The notes: generated from the letters alone by a model not told the origin. 9,867 nucleotides of DNA from Anaerolineales bacterium (GCA_024643945.1 JAHELX010000187.1:1-9867); one strand, 5' to 3'; shown: positions 1-5,540, numbered from the stretch's first letter. Program-made: numbers and translations.

Positions 1-1
1 G

Positions 2-28
2 ATCCGTATTGCCGAATCGCTGAAATGA
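2..28 (+). CDS. possible C-terminal tail of an upstream gene (partial)
   Basis: The frame starting at base 2 reads IRIAESLK and then stops with TGA at 26-28. It lies 35 bp before a good forward-strand terminator (64-97), which implies that a forward gene ends near here. Only eight residues are visible, so no function can be given. The frame starting at base 1 stays open to 102 and would run through the terminator, which makes it less likely. Confidence 0.2.
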   Translation: MRIAESLK

Positions 29-63
29 GCTACGGCAGCTTGTCAACTGTATCACACTTGTAT

Positions 64-97
64 CTGGGCAGGGGCATTTCGCTCCTGCTCAGTTTTA
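64..97 (+). terminator. rho-independent terminator of the upstream gene
   Basis: Bases 64-74 pair with 82-92 as an 11-bp stem with two G-U wobbles and a 7-nt loop. The run TTTTA follows at 93-97. There is no A-run on the left side, so it works only on the forward strand. It separates an off-window forward gene from the tRNA promoter. Confidence 0.65.
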
Positions 98-109
98 TCT
101 AAGAGAGAC

Positions 110-137
110 TTGACGCGATCAAAAGGTGTGGTAAAAT
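110..137 (+). promoter_or_regulatory. sigma70-type promoter for tRNA-Cys
   Basis: A TTGACG -35 box (110-115) and a TAAAAT -10 box (132-137) are separated by 16 bp. Transcription would begin near 144, about 40 nt before the mature tRNA. This is the only strong promoter between the upstream terminator and the tRNA. Confidence 0.65.
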
Positions 138-156
138 AGTAGTGGAATTGAAGAGA

Positions 157-181
157 GTCCCTAAGAGGGGACCATCTTTTT
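157..181 (+). promoter_or_regulatory. leader hairpin plus T-run ahead of tRNA-Cys
   Basis: GTCCC (157-161) pairs with GGGAC (168-172) around a 6-nt loop. After a short CATC spacer comes TTTTT (177-181), ending two bases before the mature tRNA. The arrangement resembles a small intrinsic terminator or attenuator between promoter and tRNA, although a 5-bp stem is short. It may equally be a processing signal in the pre-tRNA leader. Confidence 0.35.
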
Positions 182-183
182 CA

Positions 184-255
184 GGCGACGTAGCCAAGTG
201 GTTAAGGCAAGGGTCTGCAAAACCCCCATCGCGGGTTCGAATCCCGCCGTCGCCT
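184..255 (+). tRNA. tRNA-Cys (anticodon GCA)
   Basis: A complete cloverleaf is visible. The acceptor stem is 184-190 with 248-254 (GGCGACG/CGTCGCC, seven perfect pairs). The D stem is GCC/GGC (193-195, 206-208). The anticodon loop CTGCAAA (215-221) has GCA at 217-219, the variable loop is 4 nt, and the T stem GCGGG/CCCGC flanks TTCGAAT (231-247). Base 255 is T, matching the U73 discriminator expected by cysteinyl-tRNA synthetase. The outermost anticodon-stem pair (210/226) is an A-C mismatch. The 3' CCA is not encoded and must be added enzymatically. A T5 run at 257-261 directly follows. Confidence 0.95.
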
Positions 256-256
256 C

Positions 257-482
257 TTTTTAATGTTGTTGCTATCGACAGGAAGTGAACGTAAAAGCTG
301 GTTGATCTCGGCCACCGGCAAGCAAAGTCTCACGCCAAGATGTGCGCGAGGCTTTTGTTTGCGCGCAAGAGTATGATATGCCGGAGATGGTCATCCATGA
401 CTGGATCGCAAACGGCGATACCCAGCATGGGCGAGTACCCTGGGTCCGCCTGGTCATTGGCTCCACTCTACTTTTCGCCAGC
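257..482. other. intergenic gap between tRNA-Cys and the deacetylase gene
   Basis: About 226 bp without a convincing gene. It holds the T-run after the tRNA (257-261), a weak reverse-strand terminator (293-319) and a 6-bp inverted repeat ACCCAG/CTGGGT (420-425, 440-445). Short open frames exist on both strands but have no start signals or recognisable protein features. Confidence 0.5.
293..319 (-). terminator. probable terminator of the PIG-L deacetylase gene
   Basis: Read on the reverse strand, GCCGGT (319-314) pairs with ACCAGC (302-297) across an 11-nt loop and is followed by TTTT (296-293). The stem has six pairs including one G-U. It lies about 160 bp beyond the stop codon of the deacetylase gene and has the right orientation to end its transcript. 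The long loop makes it a modest candidate. Confidence 0.4.
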
Positions 483-1193
483 CTACCAGACATCGATATG
501 TTTGAATGCCTCGGCATAAGGCACGTCAATCATCTGGCCATGCCTCTGATCCAGTTCTTTCATCCATTCCAGGCTCTCTTCTCCTTCCGGGAACTGGCTA
601 CGATGCGCAATGCAAGCCGCTAGCTTGGCCTGGTATACGTCGGTAACGTCCACAAAAATGTCAGGGTCACGCGTGGTCGAAAAGAGAAAGACTCTCTCCA
701 GACATGCCAGGCAGGCTCCTGGCTCGTTGAGTTGCTCCGGCCGGTAGAGGGGCATCTTGGAGGGCATATAGGCATCCAGCGCCGCCTGACCGGCTGCCCG
801 GTGATCAGGATGAATCTGGCCGGCCCAGAAGGGATCAAAGGTCCATAGGGTGTCCGCCCCGGTATGGCGGTAGAGACGGGCGATCTGTGCCCGCAGCTCC
901 AAGCTGGCCATCAGCTCTCCATCCGGATAGCCCAGATTGAATGTCTGCTTGATGACCAGGATGCGCGCTGCTTCCTCGGTTTCGTCCAGGCGCGTGACAG
1001 CCAGTGCCGGCCGGGTGACGTTCCCATCCTGGCTGCCGATGTCCCCCAGGGTGCAGTTGACGGAGTAGACTTTCACACCTTGTCGAGCCAGCAGCGAGAC
1101 CGTCCCGCCACAGATAGTCTCTAAATCGTCTGGGTGAGCAGCGACCACAATCAGCCGCTGCACTTTCTCAAAGGCTTCTAGCCGTTGCATCAC
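483..1193 (-). CDS. PIG-L/LmbE-family zinc-dependent N-acetyl deacetylase
   Basis: A 236-residue cytoplasmic protein with no signal peptide or membrane segment. It has the family's zinc and catalytic motif AHPDD at residues 19-23 (His20, Asp22, Asp23) followed by LET and a CGG turn, a central LGYPDGEL segment (87-94), and the second metal motif HPDH at 128-131. Members remove the acetyl group from N-acetylglucosamine-type substrates. Known examples act in mycothiol and bacillithiol synthesis (MshB, BshB) or in making GPI anchors and glycopeptides. Nothing here identifies the substrate, so no gene symbol is given. Length is normal for the family. The start can be GTG (1193) or ATG (1190); the Shine-Dalgarno GAGGTGA (1207-1201) stands 7 and 10 nt away, slightly favouring GTG. 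The gene is monocistronic, with its own promoter at 1284-1256. Confidence 0.9.
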   Translation of the reverse strand: MMQRLEAFEKVQRLIVVAAHPDDLETICGGTVSLLARQGVKVYSVNCTLGDIGSQDGNVTRPALAVTRLDETEEAARILVIKQTFNLGYPDGELMASLELRAQIARLYRHTGADTLWTFDPFWAGQIHPDHRAAGQAALDAYMPSKMPLYRPEQLNEPGACLACLERVFLFSTTRDPDIFVDVTDVYQAKLAACIAHRSQFPEGEESLEWMKELDQRHGQMIDVPYAEAFKHIDVW

Positions 1194-1243
1194 TTTCTGT
1201 TCACCTCGCTCAGCGTTATCAATTGTATCCCCGTGCAGAGGGG

Positions 1244-1255
1244 GATGGTACCATC
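1244..1255. repeat. 12-bp perfect palindrome at the deacetylase transcription start
   Basis: GATGGTACCATC reads the same on both strands. It sits directly after the -10 box of the reverse-strand promoter, covering the expected start site near 1249. That is a typical place for a repressor site. No known operator is recognised. Confidence 0.4.
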
Positions 1256-1284
1256 AAGATAGCAAACTATAAATGGAATGTCAA
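1256..1284 (-). promoter_or_regulatory. sigma70-type promoter of the deacetylase gene
   Basis: On the reverse strand a perfect TTGACA (1284-1279) is followed after 17 bp by TATCTT (1261-1256). Transcription would start near 1249, giving an untranslated leader of about 55 nt. The -35 box overlaps a 10-bp palindrome TCAAGCTTGA (1281-1290). Confidence 0.7.
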
Positions 1285-1504
1285 GCTTGAGAAAGTCGTC
1301 GAGTACTATCTGAATATGAAAACCGTATCAAAGGAATTTCTAATTTAATTCCAATGCTCTTCCTATTCTATTTGTTTACGATCAGGAGTGATTTCGTCCT
1401 TCCGTCTGCTGGACTACCTCTCTTCTTATCCCCTACTACCTCTTCCAGCGCCATCTCACTCTGAAGAACGTTTAACAGCCGCTTACTTGAGAAGGTGAAG
1501 CCAT

Positions 1505-1561
1505 CCTTTTTGGCAACGGGAACCGCTTCAATTACTGAATGGGACCAAAAAGGCAGGTTCC
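1505..1561. repeat. two interleaved inverted repeats upstream of the kinase gene
   Basis: CCTTTTTGG (1505-1513) is the exact reverse complement of CCAAAAAGG (1545-1553), and GGAACC (1519-1524) of GGTTCC (1556-1561). The order is A-B-A'-B', so the two dyads cross instead of nesting. As RNA this is an H-type pseudoknot topology. As DNA it could be a pair of overlapping operator dyads. The last arm touches the position of the weak -35 box of the kinase promoter. Confidence 0.45.
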
Positions 1562-1585
1562 TTATCTGAAATTAAATATTATACT
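1558..1585 (+). promoter_or_regulatory. weak candidate promoter for the kinase gene
   Basis: TATACT (1580-1585) is a good -10 box in an AT-rich stretch. The best -35 at suitable spacing is TTCCTT (1558-1563, 16 bp away), which matches consensus poorly. If real, it would probably need an activator, and the preceding inverted repeats are the obvious binding place. The start would fall near 1592, some 27 nt before the ATG. Confidence 0.3.
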
Positions 1586-1618
1586 GAGCATATTGGGCTC
1601 GACTGGGAGGCAAGCAAA

Positions 1619-3862
1619 ATGAATGTCGATTCGGGTGCATCCCGATTGGATTATCCGGCGCGGAAGGACGAAGTGCCGTCTCGGTCTGACCTCGATCTGA
1701 AGAGGCATATTGCTCATTTGCACACGCTGCGGGAGATTGGCCGTAGGCTAAACTCTAAACTTGACCTGGAAGATGTTTTAGCGAACATCCTGGATGAAGC
1801 CATTCGTGCAATCGGGGCTGAGCGAGTTTGCCTGTTGCTGACAAATGCGGCCACAGGTGAACTCGAAACGTGCTTGTGTCGTTACCTCGAGTCCTCTGAT
1901 CGGAGGTGCGATTCTTTCCAGCCTAGCCAGACAGTTGTCGAGCGTGTTTGGTCTAAAGGAGAGCCAGTGCTCACTGCCAATGCCCTGGAGGATCCCGAAC
2001 TGGCGCAGGCGGACAGTGTGATAAATTACACGCTACGCTCCATCTTATGCGTGCCGCTTCATCTACAAGAGCAAAAGATCGGAGTCCTCTATCTGGATAA
2101 CCGTTTCAAGTCTGGACAGTTTGAGGAAGACGACCTGGTGCTAATATCGGCCATTGCCGACCAGGCTGCCGTGGCATTGTACAATGCCCAATTGTACCAG
2201 CAGGCGGTGGATCGTGCATCCACTCTCAGTCGACTTCTTGAGCTTGTCCAGACCTTAAATCAAATCAGTTCGAAGGCTCAGGGACTTATGGACCTGTCTC
2301 AGCTTCTCGATGTGGTGGGCAAAAGATTGGAAGAGCTGGGCGGTTATAGTGCGGTTCTGCTCCTGGAACCGGACAAACAATTCCTTGATGTGGTCTATGT
2401 CTCCCCATCTCTCATCGCACCAGGTCAGAGACATAGTCAAGGCAACGGTATGGCCCCTCATCCGGCGATCCGCGTGGTGCCCGGCAGCATATGCCACAAT
2501 GTCATCCAGAATCGAGAGCCTCAGACTGTTCCCCAATTGACCAGCGTGGTGAACGAAGTACTGCCCGAATGGAGAGCGGAGGATGCAACGCCGGGCATGG
2601 TTGCCCCACTTATCGCCAAAGATGAGGTGATTGGGCTGTTACTGATGGCCTTGCCAGACATAGGGGAACAAGGGCTGATGCTGATAACCGCTTTCGCCAA
2701 CCAAATCGCTGGCGCCATCCAGAGTGCACGGCTCTTAAGGGAAGCGGAGACGCGCCTGGCCGAGCGGCAGAGTGTTCTGGCGGTGACGCGCGCCCTGGTG
2801 ACGGAGGTGAGCCTACCTATACTGCTAGAGTTCATCATGGTCCAGGCTCAATACCTGGCCAACGCTGAGGGGGCGGCTGTTTTCTTGTTCAGCGACGATA
2901 GGAACTTTCTTGAGCAGCGCATCTCTAGCAATTCCCCCTCTCCAGTCGCTGGCATCCGGTTTCCTGTAGAAGGATCGCTGGCGGGTATAGCGGTGGCTAC
3001 CGGTCATACGCAGGTGAGCAATGAGGCCTCGACTGATCCGCGTACGGTTGCCCTTCGGGAAGGGATAAAGCCGGCCAATCTCTACTCCCTCCTACAGGCC
3101 CCGCTATTTGTCAGGGGAAAAGCGCTGGGTACGCTGGCGGTCTGGAACAAGCGTGATGATGTGTTTACACCTGACGATGTACGGCTGATGGGGCTCTTTG
3201 CAGACCAGGCGGCGCTCGCAATCCACAATGCCCAGATACTCGCCCACGAGCGTGAGCTGGCGGCGCTGAGAGAGCGCCATCGGCTGGCACGCGATATACA
3301 CGACTCGGTGATTCAATCACTTTACAGCATTACCCTGGCGGCCCGAACTGCCCTGCTAGCGCCGGACCAGACATCAGGGGAGGCACGTGCGCCAATGAAA
3401 TACGTCATCGAATTGGCCCAGGGGGCTATGGCCGAGATGCGCGGTTTCATTTCGGACTTGAGGCCGGCCTATCTGACAGAACGTGGTCTCGTCAATGCAC
3501 TGAGTGATCAGGCCACCGTGTTACGCCAGCACTATGGCCTGTCTGTGGAATTTGAGGCGGATAAGGAGCCATCACTGTCGCGGGAACAGAAGGAGGCTCT
3601 CTATTTGATAGCGCGAGAAGCAATGCACAATGTGGTTAAACATGCTTCTGCGCAATCGGTCAAAATCAGCCTCACCACTCGGGATTCTCAGGTGACGCTG
3701 TGTGTAGAAGATGATGGGCATGGCTTCGATCCAGAGGTCCCCGCTGGCCAGGCAACGATGGGGCTGACCAGTATGATGGAACGGACTGCTTTAAGCGGCG
3801 CTTCTTTGTCTGTGGTGTCTGCACCTAATGAGGGTGTGCGTCTGACGGTCACAATACCCTAG
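1619..3862 (+). CDS. soluble triple-GAF sensor histidine kinase (NarL/LuxR-class, HisKA_3)
   Basis: A 747-residue two-component sensor without signal peptide or membrane helices, so it senses inside the cell. In order: a short N-terminal helix, GAF 1 (about 50-190), GAF 2 (about 215-370), GAF 3 (about 398-540), a HisKA_3 dimerisation helix with RHRLARDIHDSV (phosphoacceptor His561), and a HATPase_c domain with N-box REAMHNVVKHA (Asn671), G1 box DDGHGF (699-703) and a G2-like GLTSMMER (715-722). GAF domains commonly bind cyclic nucleotides, haem or small ligands; no chromophore cysteine motif or other ligand signature is recognised. This kinase class pairs with REC-LuxR regulators, and the next gene is one. 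The ATG has an excellent Shine-Dalgarno, GGGAGG (1605-1610), 8 nt upstream. All catalytic residues are present, so it should be active. Confidence 0.93.
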   Translation: MNVDSGASRLDYPARKDEVPSRSDLDLKRHIAHLHTLREIGRRLNSKLDLEDVLANILDEAIRAIGAERVCLLLTNAATGELETCLCRYLESSDRRCDSFQPSQTVVERVWSKGEPVLTANALEDPELAQADSVINYTLRSILCVPLHLQEQKIGVLYLDNRFKSGQFEEDDLVLISAIADQAAVALYNAQLYQQAVDRASTLSRLLELVQTLNQISSKAQGLMDLSQLLDVVGKRLEELGGYSAVLLLEPDKQFLDVVYVSPSLIAPGQRHSQGNGMAPHPAIRVVPGSICHNVIQNREPQTVPQLTSVVNEVLPEWRAEDATPGMVAPLIAKDEVIGLLLMALPDIGEQGLMLITAFANQIAGAIQSARLLREAETRLAERQSVLAVTRALVTEVSLPILLEFIMVQAQYLANAEGAAVFLFSDDRNFLEQRISSNSPSPVAGIRFPVEGSLAGIAVATGHTQVSNEASTDPRTVALREGIKPANLYSLLQAPLFVRGKALGTLAVWNKRDDVFTPDDVRLMGLFADQAALAIHNAQILAHERELAALRERHRLARDIHDSVIQSLYSITLAARTALLAPDQTSGEARAPMKYVIELAQGAMAEMRGFISDLRPAYLTERGLVNALSDQATVLRQHYGLSVEFEADKEPSLSREQKEALYLIAREAMHNVVKHASAQSVKISLTTRDSQVTLCVEDDGHGFDPEVPAGQATMGLTSMMERTALSGASLSVVSAPNEGVRLTVTIP

Positions 3863-3926
3863 CGCAGAGAGCCAACGTATCACAGTATAGTTTTGTAGAG
3901 GTTTATATGAGTTTTCTAATGAATCG

Positions 3927-3956
3927 TTGACATTCGAGGCGCTTGTGTGATATTCT
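3927..3956 (+). promoter_or_regulatory. sigma70-type promoter inside the kinase-regulator gap
   Basis: A perfect TTGACA (3927-3932) is followed after 18 bp by TATTCT (3951-3956), preceded by TGA at 3948-3950, an extended -10 element. Transcription would start near 3963. The response regulator can therefore be made independently of the kinase, with a leader of about 180 nt. Confidence 0.6.
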
Positions 3957-3997
3957 TAGTATTGTAGTTGAGTTGTTTGTGGCACTTGAAGTTTAAC

Positions 3998-4041
3998 AAC
4001 GCCAGCGTTTGGTAGGTATTGCAACCTGCTTTGCTGGCGTT
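3998..4041 (+). promoter_or_regulatory. two-storey stem-loop in the response-regulator leader
   Basis: The outer stem is AACGCCAGC (3998-4006) with GCTGGCGTT (4033-4041), nine perfect pairs. Inside, GTAGGT (4012-4017) pairs with ACCTGC (4024-4029) with one G-U and a 6-nt loop; a 5x3 internal loop joins the two stems. Only a poor T-tract (GTTTGTC) follows, so an efficient terminator is unlikely on either strand. It lies downstream of the internal promoter and so would be part of the regulator mRNA leader. It could be an attenuator, a stability element or a partial terminator after the kinase gene. Confidence 0.5.
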
Positions 4042-4143
4042 TGTCAATCACCTTTGCCCGATATCGCCGCTGTTCGTGATAGATAGATGAGAAAGGACAA
4101 TTTCAAATGATAGGCGGCGCATATAGAAATTGTTGATGGTAAT

Positions 4144-4806
4144 ATGGAACCCAATGCAGAATCGATCCGAGTGTTGATTGTAGACGACCACGCGGTGGTC
4201 CGCAAAGGACTGCAAATGTTCCTTGCCGCCGAACCCAGTATCGAGTTGGTGGGGGAAGCGACCAATGGTCGGGATGCAATAGTCAAGGCCAAAGAGCTAG
4301 TCCCAGATGTGGTGTTGATGGACGTGGTGATGCCCCAGGTAGATGGCATTGCGGCTACCCAAGAGATCAGACGACATTGTCCCGGAACGGAAGTCATCAT
4401 CCTCACCAGTTTCGGCGAGGAGGACAACGTGGTGGCGGCGCTGCAAGCGGGAGCCATTGGGTATCTGTTGAAAGATGCCCAGGAAGACACGTTGGTAGCG
4501 GCAATAAAGGCCGCCTATCGAGGGGAACCTCACCTGAACCAAGATATTCTTCAGCACCTGGTGAAAAGATTGGGGGCGCCTGCCGAGCCGTCGCCGGCTG
4601 AAGATCTGACCGAGCGTGAGCTGGACGTTTTGCGCCTGGTGGTCCAAGGTCTGAGCAACAAGGAAATTGCCCGATCACTGGGGCTGAGCGAAGGGACGGT
4701 CAAAGTGCACGTGAGCAACATTTTGAATAAACTGGGGGCATCCAGCCGTACGCAGGCAGCAATGATGGCTCTGCAAATGAGGTTAGTTACTTTGAGCCAA
4801 AGTTGA
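4144..4806 (+). CDS. NarL/LuxR-family response regulator (REC-HTH)
   Basis: A 220-residue DNA-binding response regulator. The receiver domain (about 8-125) has the acidic pair Asp14-Asp15, phosphoacceptor Asp60 in LMDVVMP, Thr88 in ILTSF and Lys110 in YLLKDA, so every phosphorylation residue is present. A linker leads to a LuxR-type HTH (about 155-212) with LTERELDVL, SNKEIA and the recognition helix EGTVKVHVSNIL. It should be phosphorylated by the kinase encoded 281 bp upstream and then bind DNA as a dimer. The ATG is the only sensible start, because the frame is closed by TAG at 4111-4113 with no other ATG or GTG between. The region before it (TTGATGGTAAT) has no proper Shine-Dalgarno, unlike the kinase gene, suggesting low or controlled translation. 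The target genes are unknown; the glycosyltransferase operon downstream is a candidate. Confidence 0.93.
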   Translation: MEPNAESIRVLIVDDHAVVRKGLQMFLAAEPSIELVGEATNGRDAIVKAKELVPDVVLMDVVMPQVDGIAATQEIRRHCPGTEVIILTSFGEEDNVVAALQAGAIGYLLKDAQEDTLVAAIKAAYRGEPHLNQDILQHLVKRLGAPAEPSPAEDLTERELDVLRLVVQGLSNKEIARSLGLSEGTVKVHVSNILNKLGASSRTQAAMMALQMRLVTLSQS

Positions 4807-4837
4807 TCCTTGCAGAGCCCCCGAAGATGAGAATTTT

Positions 4838-4877
4838 GTTGTAGGATGAGTCGGCAACTTGTCCTACAGCCTATTTT
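4838..4877 (+). terminator. rho-independent terminator of the response-regulator gene
   Basis: Bases 4838-4846 pair with 4862-4870 (core TGTAGGA/TCCTACA, nine pairs including one G-U). The loop region can pair weakly further inward. The sequence CTATTTT follows at 4871-4877. It stands about 30 bp after the regulator stop codon. Confidence 0.6.
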
Positions 4878-4914
4878 AAATTAATAGGGCGCGGTTATCG
4901 CGCCCTATTAATTT
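4878..4914. terminator. perfect 16-bp bidirectional terminator hairpin
   Basis: Bases 4878-4893 and 4899-4914 form a perfect 16-bp stem with a GC-rich upper half (GGGCGCG/CGCGCCC), an AT-rich base and the 5-nt loop GTTAT. The AATTT side serves as a U-tract in the forward direction, and the TTTTAAA side gives A-then-U tracts for both directions. It follows immediately after the preceding hairpin, so the signalling genes are firmly insulated from the genes to the right. Confidence 0.8.
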
Positions 4915-4950
4915 ATTGAAAAAATTGCCCACATCAGCCTATAACTTTCG

Positions 4951-5022
4951 ATATAGATCATCTATGACAAACGGCTGAGGCACCGGTCAGCCATTCGTGT
5001 TATCCAGAATAAGTATATAGAT
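4951..5022. repeat. ATATAGAT direct repeat and ATAGATCATCTAT palindrome
   Basis: ATATAGAT occurs at 4951-4958 and again at 5015-5022. The first copy is part of a 13-nt palindrome, ATAGATCATCTAT (4953-4965). The second copy abuts the candidate -35 box of the HTH gene. ATAGAT also occurs twice, overlapping, at 4079-4088 before the response regulator. These are candidate binding sites for a local regulator. Confidence 0.3.
4973..4992. repeat. small inverted repeat GGCTGA/TCAGCC
   Basis: GGCTGA (4973-4978) is the exact reverse complement of TCAGCC (4987-4992) across 8 nt. There is no T-run, so it is not an evident terminator. It lies between the bidirectional terminator and the promoter of the small HTH gene and may be an operator or a chance hairpin. 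Confidence 0.25.
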
Positions 5023-5024
5023 AG

Positions 5025-5053
5025 TGTACATTGTGGATCAAAAAGGTTAAAAT
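5025..5053 (+). promoter_or_regulatory. candidate promoter of the small HTH gene
   Basis: TGTACA (5025-5030) and TAAAAT (5048-5053) are separated by 17 bp. The -10 is good and the -35 matches four of six consensus bases. Transcription would start near 5060, giving a leader of about 70 nt. It is the only promoter-like sequence between the double terminator and the HTH gene. Confidence 0.4.
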
Positions 5054-5130
5054 AGTCTCTGTTACGGTAGGCTGCTAATCAATCGAAATCTCCTTAATTG
5101 TGCGCTTGAGAAACAGAACAGGGTCAGACT

Positions 5131-5337
5131 GTGACTGTATTTGCTAATCCGACAGATACTCTGGCAAATGAGCTTCTGACAGTGCAGGAAGTCGCCGCTT
5201 ATCTACGAGTCAGTCGAGTGACAGTCTGGCGCTGGTGCCAGCAGGGAATCTTGCCAGCCTTCCGCATCGGCCGCAACTGGCGTATTCGCCGTGATGTGTT
5301 GCTCGTAATGAGCGATGTTTCAGTAATAGAACAATAG
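5131..5337 (+). CDS. small excisionase-family (HTH_17) DNA-binding protein
   Basis: A 68-residue single-domain protein. Residues 16-60 match the MerR-like winged-helix fold of the excisionase family: the LLTVQEVAAYLRVS helix pair, the recognition helix SRVTVWRWCQQG and the wing ILPAFRIGRNWRIRRDVL. Such proteins bind DNA and act either as recombination directionality factors (Xis) or as small transcription regulators. No integrase, attachment site or other phage gene is visible, so a regulatory role is more likely here. The start is GTG; no ATG lies in frame upstream of the domain, and a weak AGGG stands about 7 nt before it. The gene is separate from the terminator-closed signalling unit and lies 203 bp before the glycosyltransferase operon with no clear terminator between them, so it may be co-transcribed with the operon or control it. 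Confidence 0.8.
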   Translation: MTVFANPTDTLANELLTVQEVAAYLRVSRVTVWRWCQQGILPAFRIGRNWRIRRDVLLVMSDVSVIEQ

Positions 5338-5409
5338 CTCGCAATCCAATCCGCATTTAGGGCTGTGTCCAGCTTCATCGAGGCCGGGCGTAGCAGTGGC
5401 AATACTCAT

Positions 5410-5438
5410 AACTGCGCATCTCGCGCAAAAAACTGCGC
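5410..5438. repeat. AACTGCGC direct repeat, 21-bp period
   Basis: AACTGCGC occurs at 5410-5417 and 5431-5438, exactly 21 bp apart, or two helical turns. A further CGCGC lies between them at 5422-5426. The same bases can also form short competing hairpins. The site is about 100 bp before the first glycosyltransferase gene, where an activator would bind. I see no convincing -35/-10 pair in the 5338-5540 gap. Confidence 0.3.
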
Positions 5439-5540
5439 TGAGTAATCGACTATTTGGGTGATATTCATCTAAAGCTTGTTAAATAAATATGGATGTCACG
5501 GTTAGATGTTTAGGCGATATCTGCTAGGAGAAAGATAATT

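Larger units (their letters stand above)
1194..1618. other. 425-bp divergent intergenic region
   Basis: This gap separates the leftward deacetylase gene from the rightward kinase gene and holds signals for both. Near the left end are the deacetylase Shine-Dalgarno, the 1244-1255 palindrome and the strong promoter. Bases 1300-1500 are AT- and pyrimidine-rich, and I see no gene there. Near the right end are the interleaved inverted repeats (1505-1561), a TATACT box (1580-1585) and the kinase Shine-Dalgarno GGGAGG (1605-1610). Confidence 0.6.

Noticed and set aside
184..255. tRNA-Cys as an integration site for a mobile element
   Set aside because: I see no repeat of the tRNA 3' end elsewhere in the window and no integrase, so there is no support for an island boundary here.
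272..529. An 85-codon reverse open frame near the tRNA
   Set aside because: It overlaps the C-terminus of the deacetylase gene in another frame, covers the candidate terminator at 293-319 and has a composition without domain features.
342..623. A 93-codon forward open frame beside and overlapping the deacetylase gene
   Set aside because: It runs into the 3' end of a well-supported gene on the other strand, has no Shine-Dalgarno and no recognisable protein features.
3998..4041. Reading the regulator-leader stem-loop as a transposon end or a definite terminator
   Set aside because: No second copy or target duplication is visible, and the T-tract after the stem is too poor for a confident intrinsic terminator.
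4044..4678. Several open frames of 70-150 codons opposite or out of frame with the response regulator
   Set aside because: The REC-LuxR protein has all its conserved residues in the forward frame. The others are by-products of its codon bias.
5031..5053. TTGTGG (5031-5036) as the -35 box for the TAAAAT at 5048
   Set aside because: The spacer would be only 11 bp. TGTACA at 5025-5030 gives a normal 17 bp.
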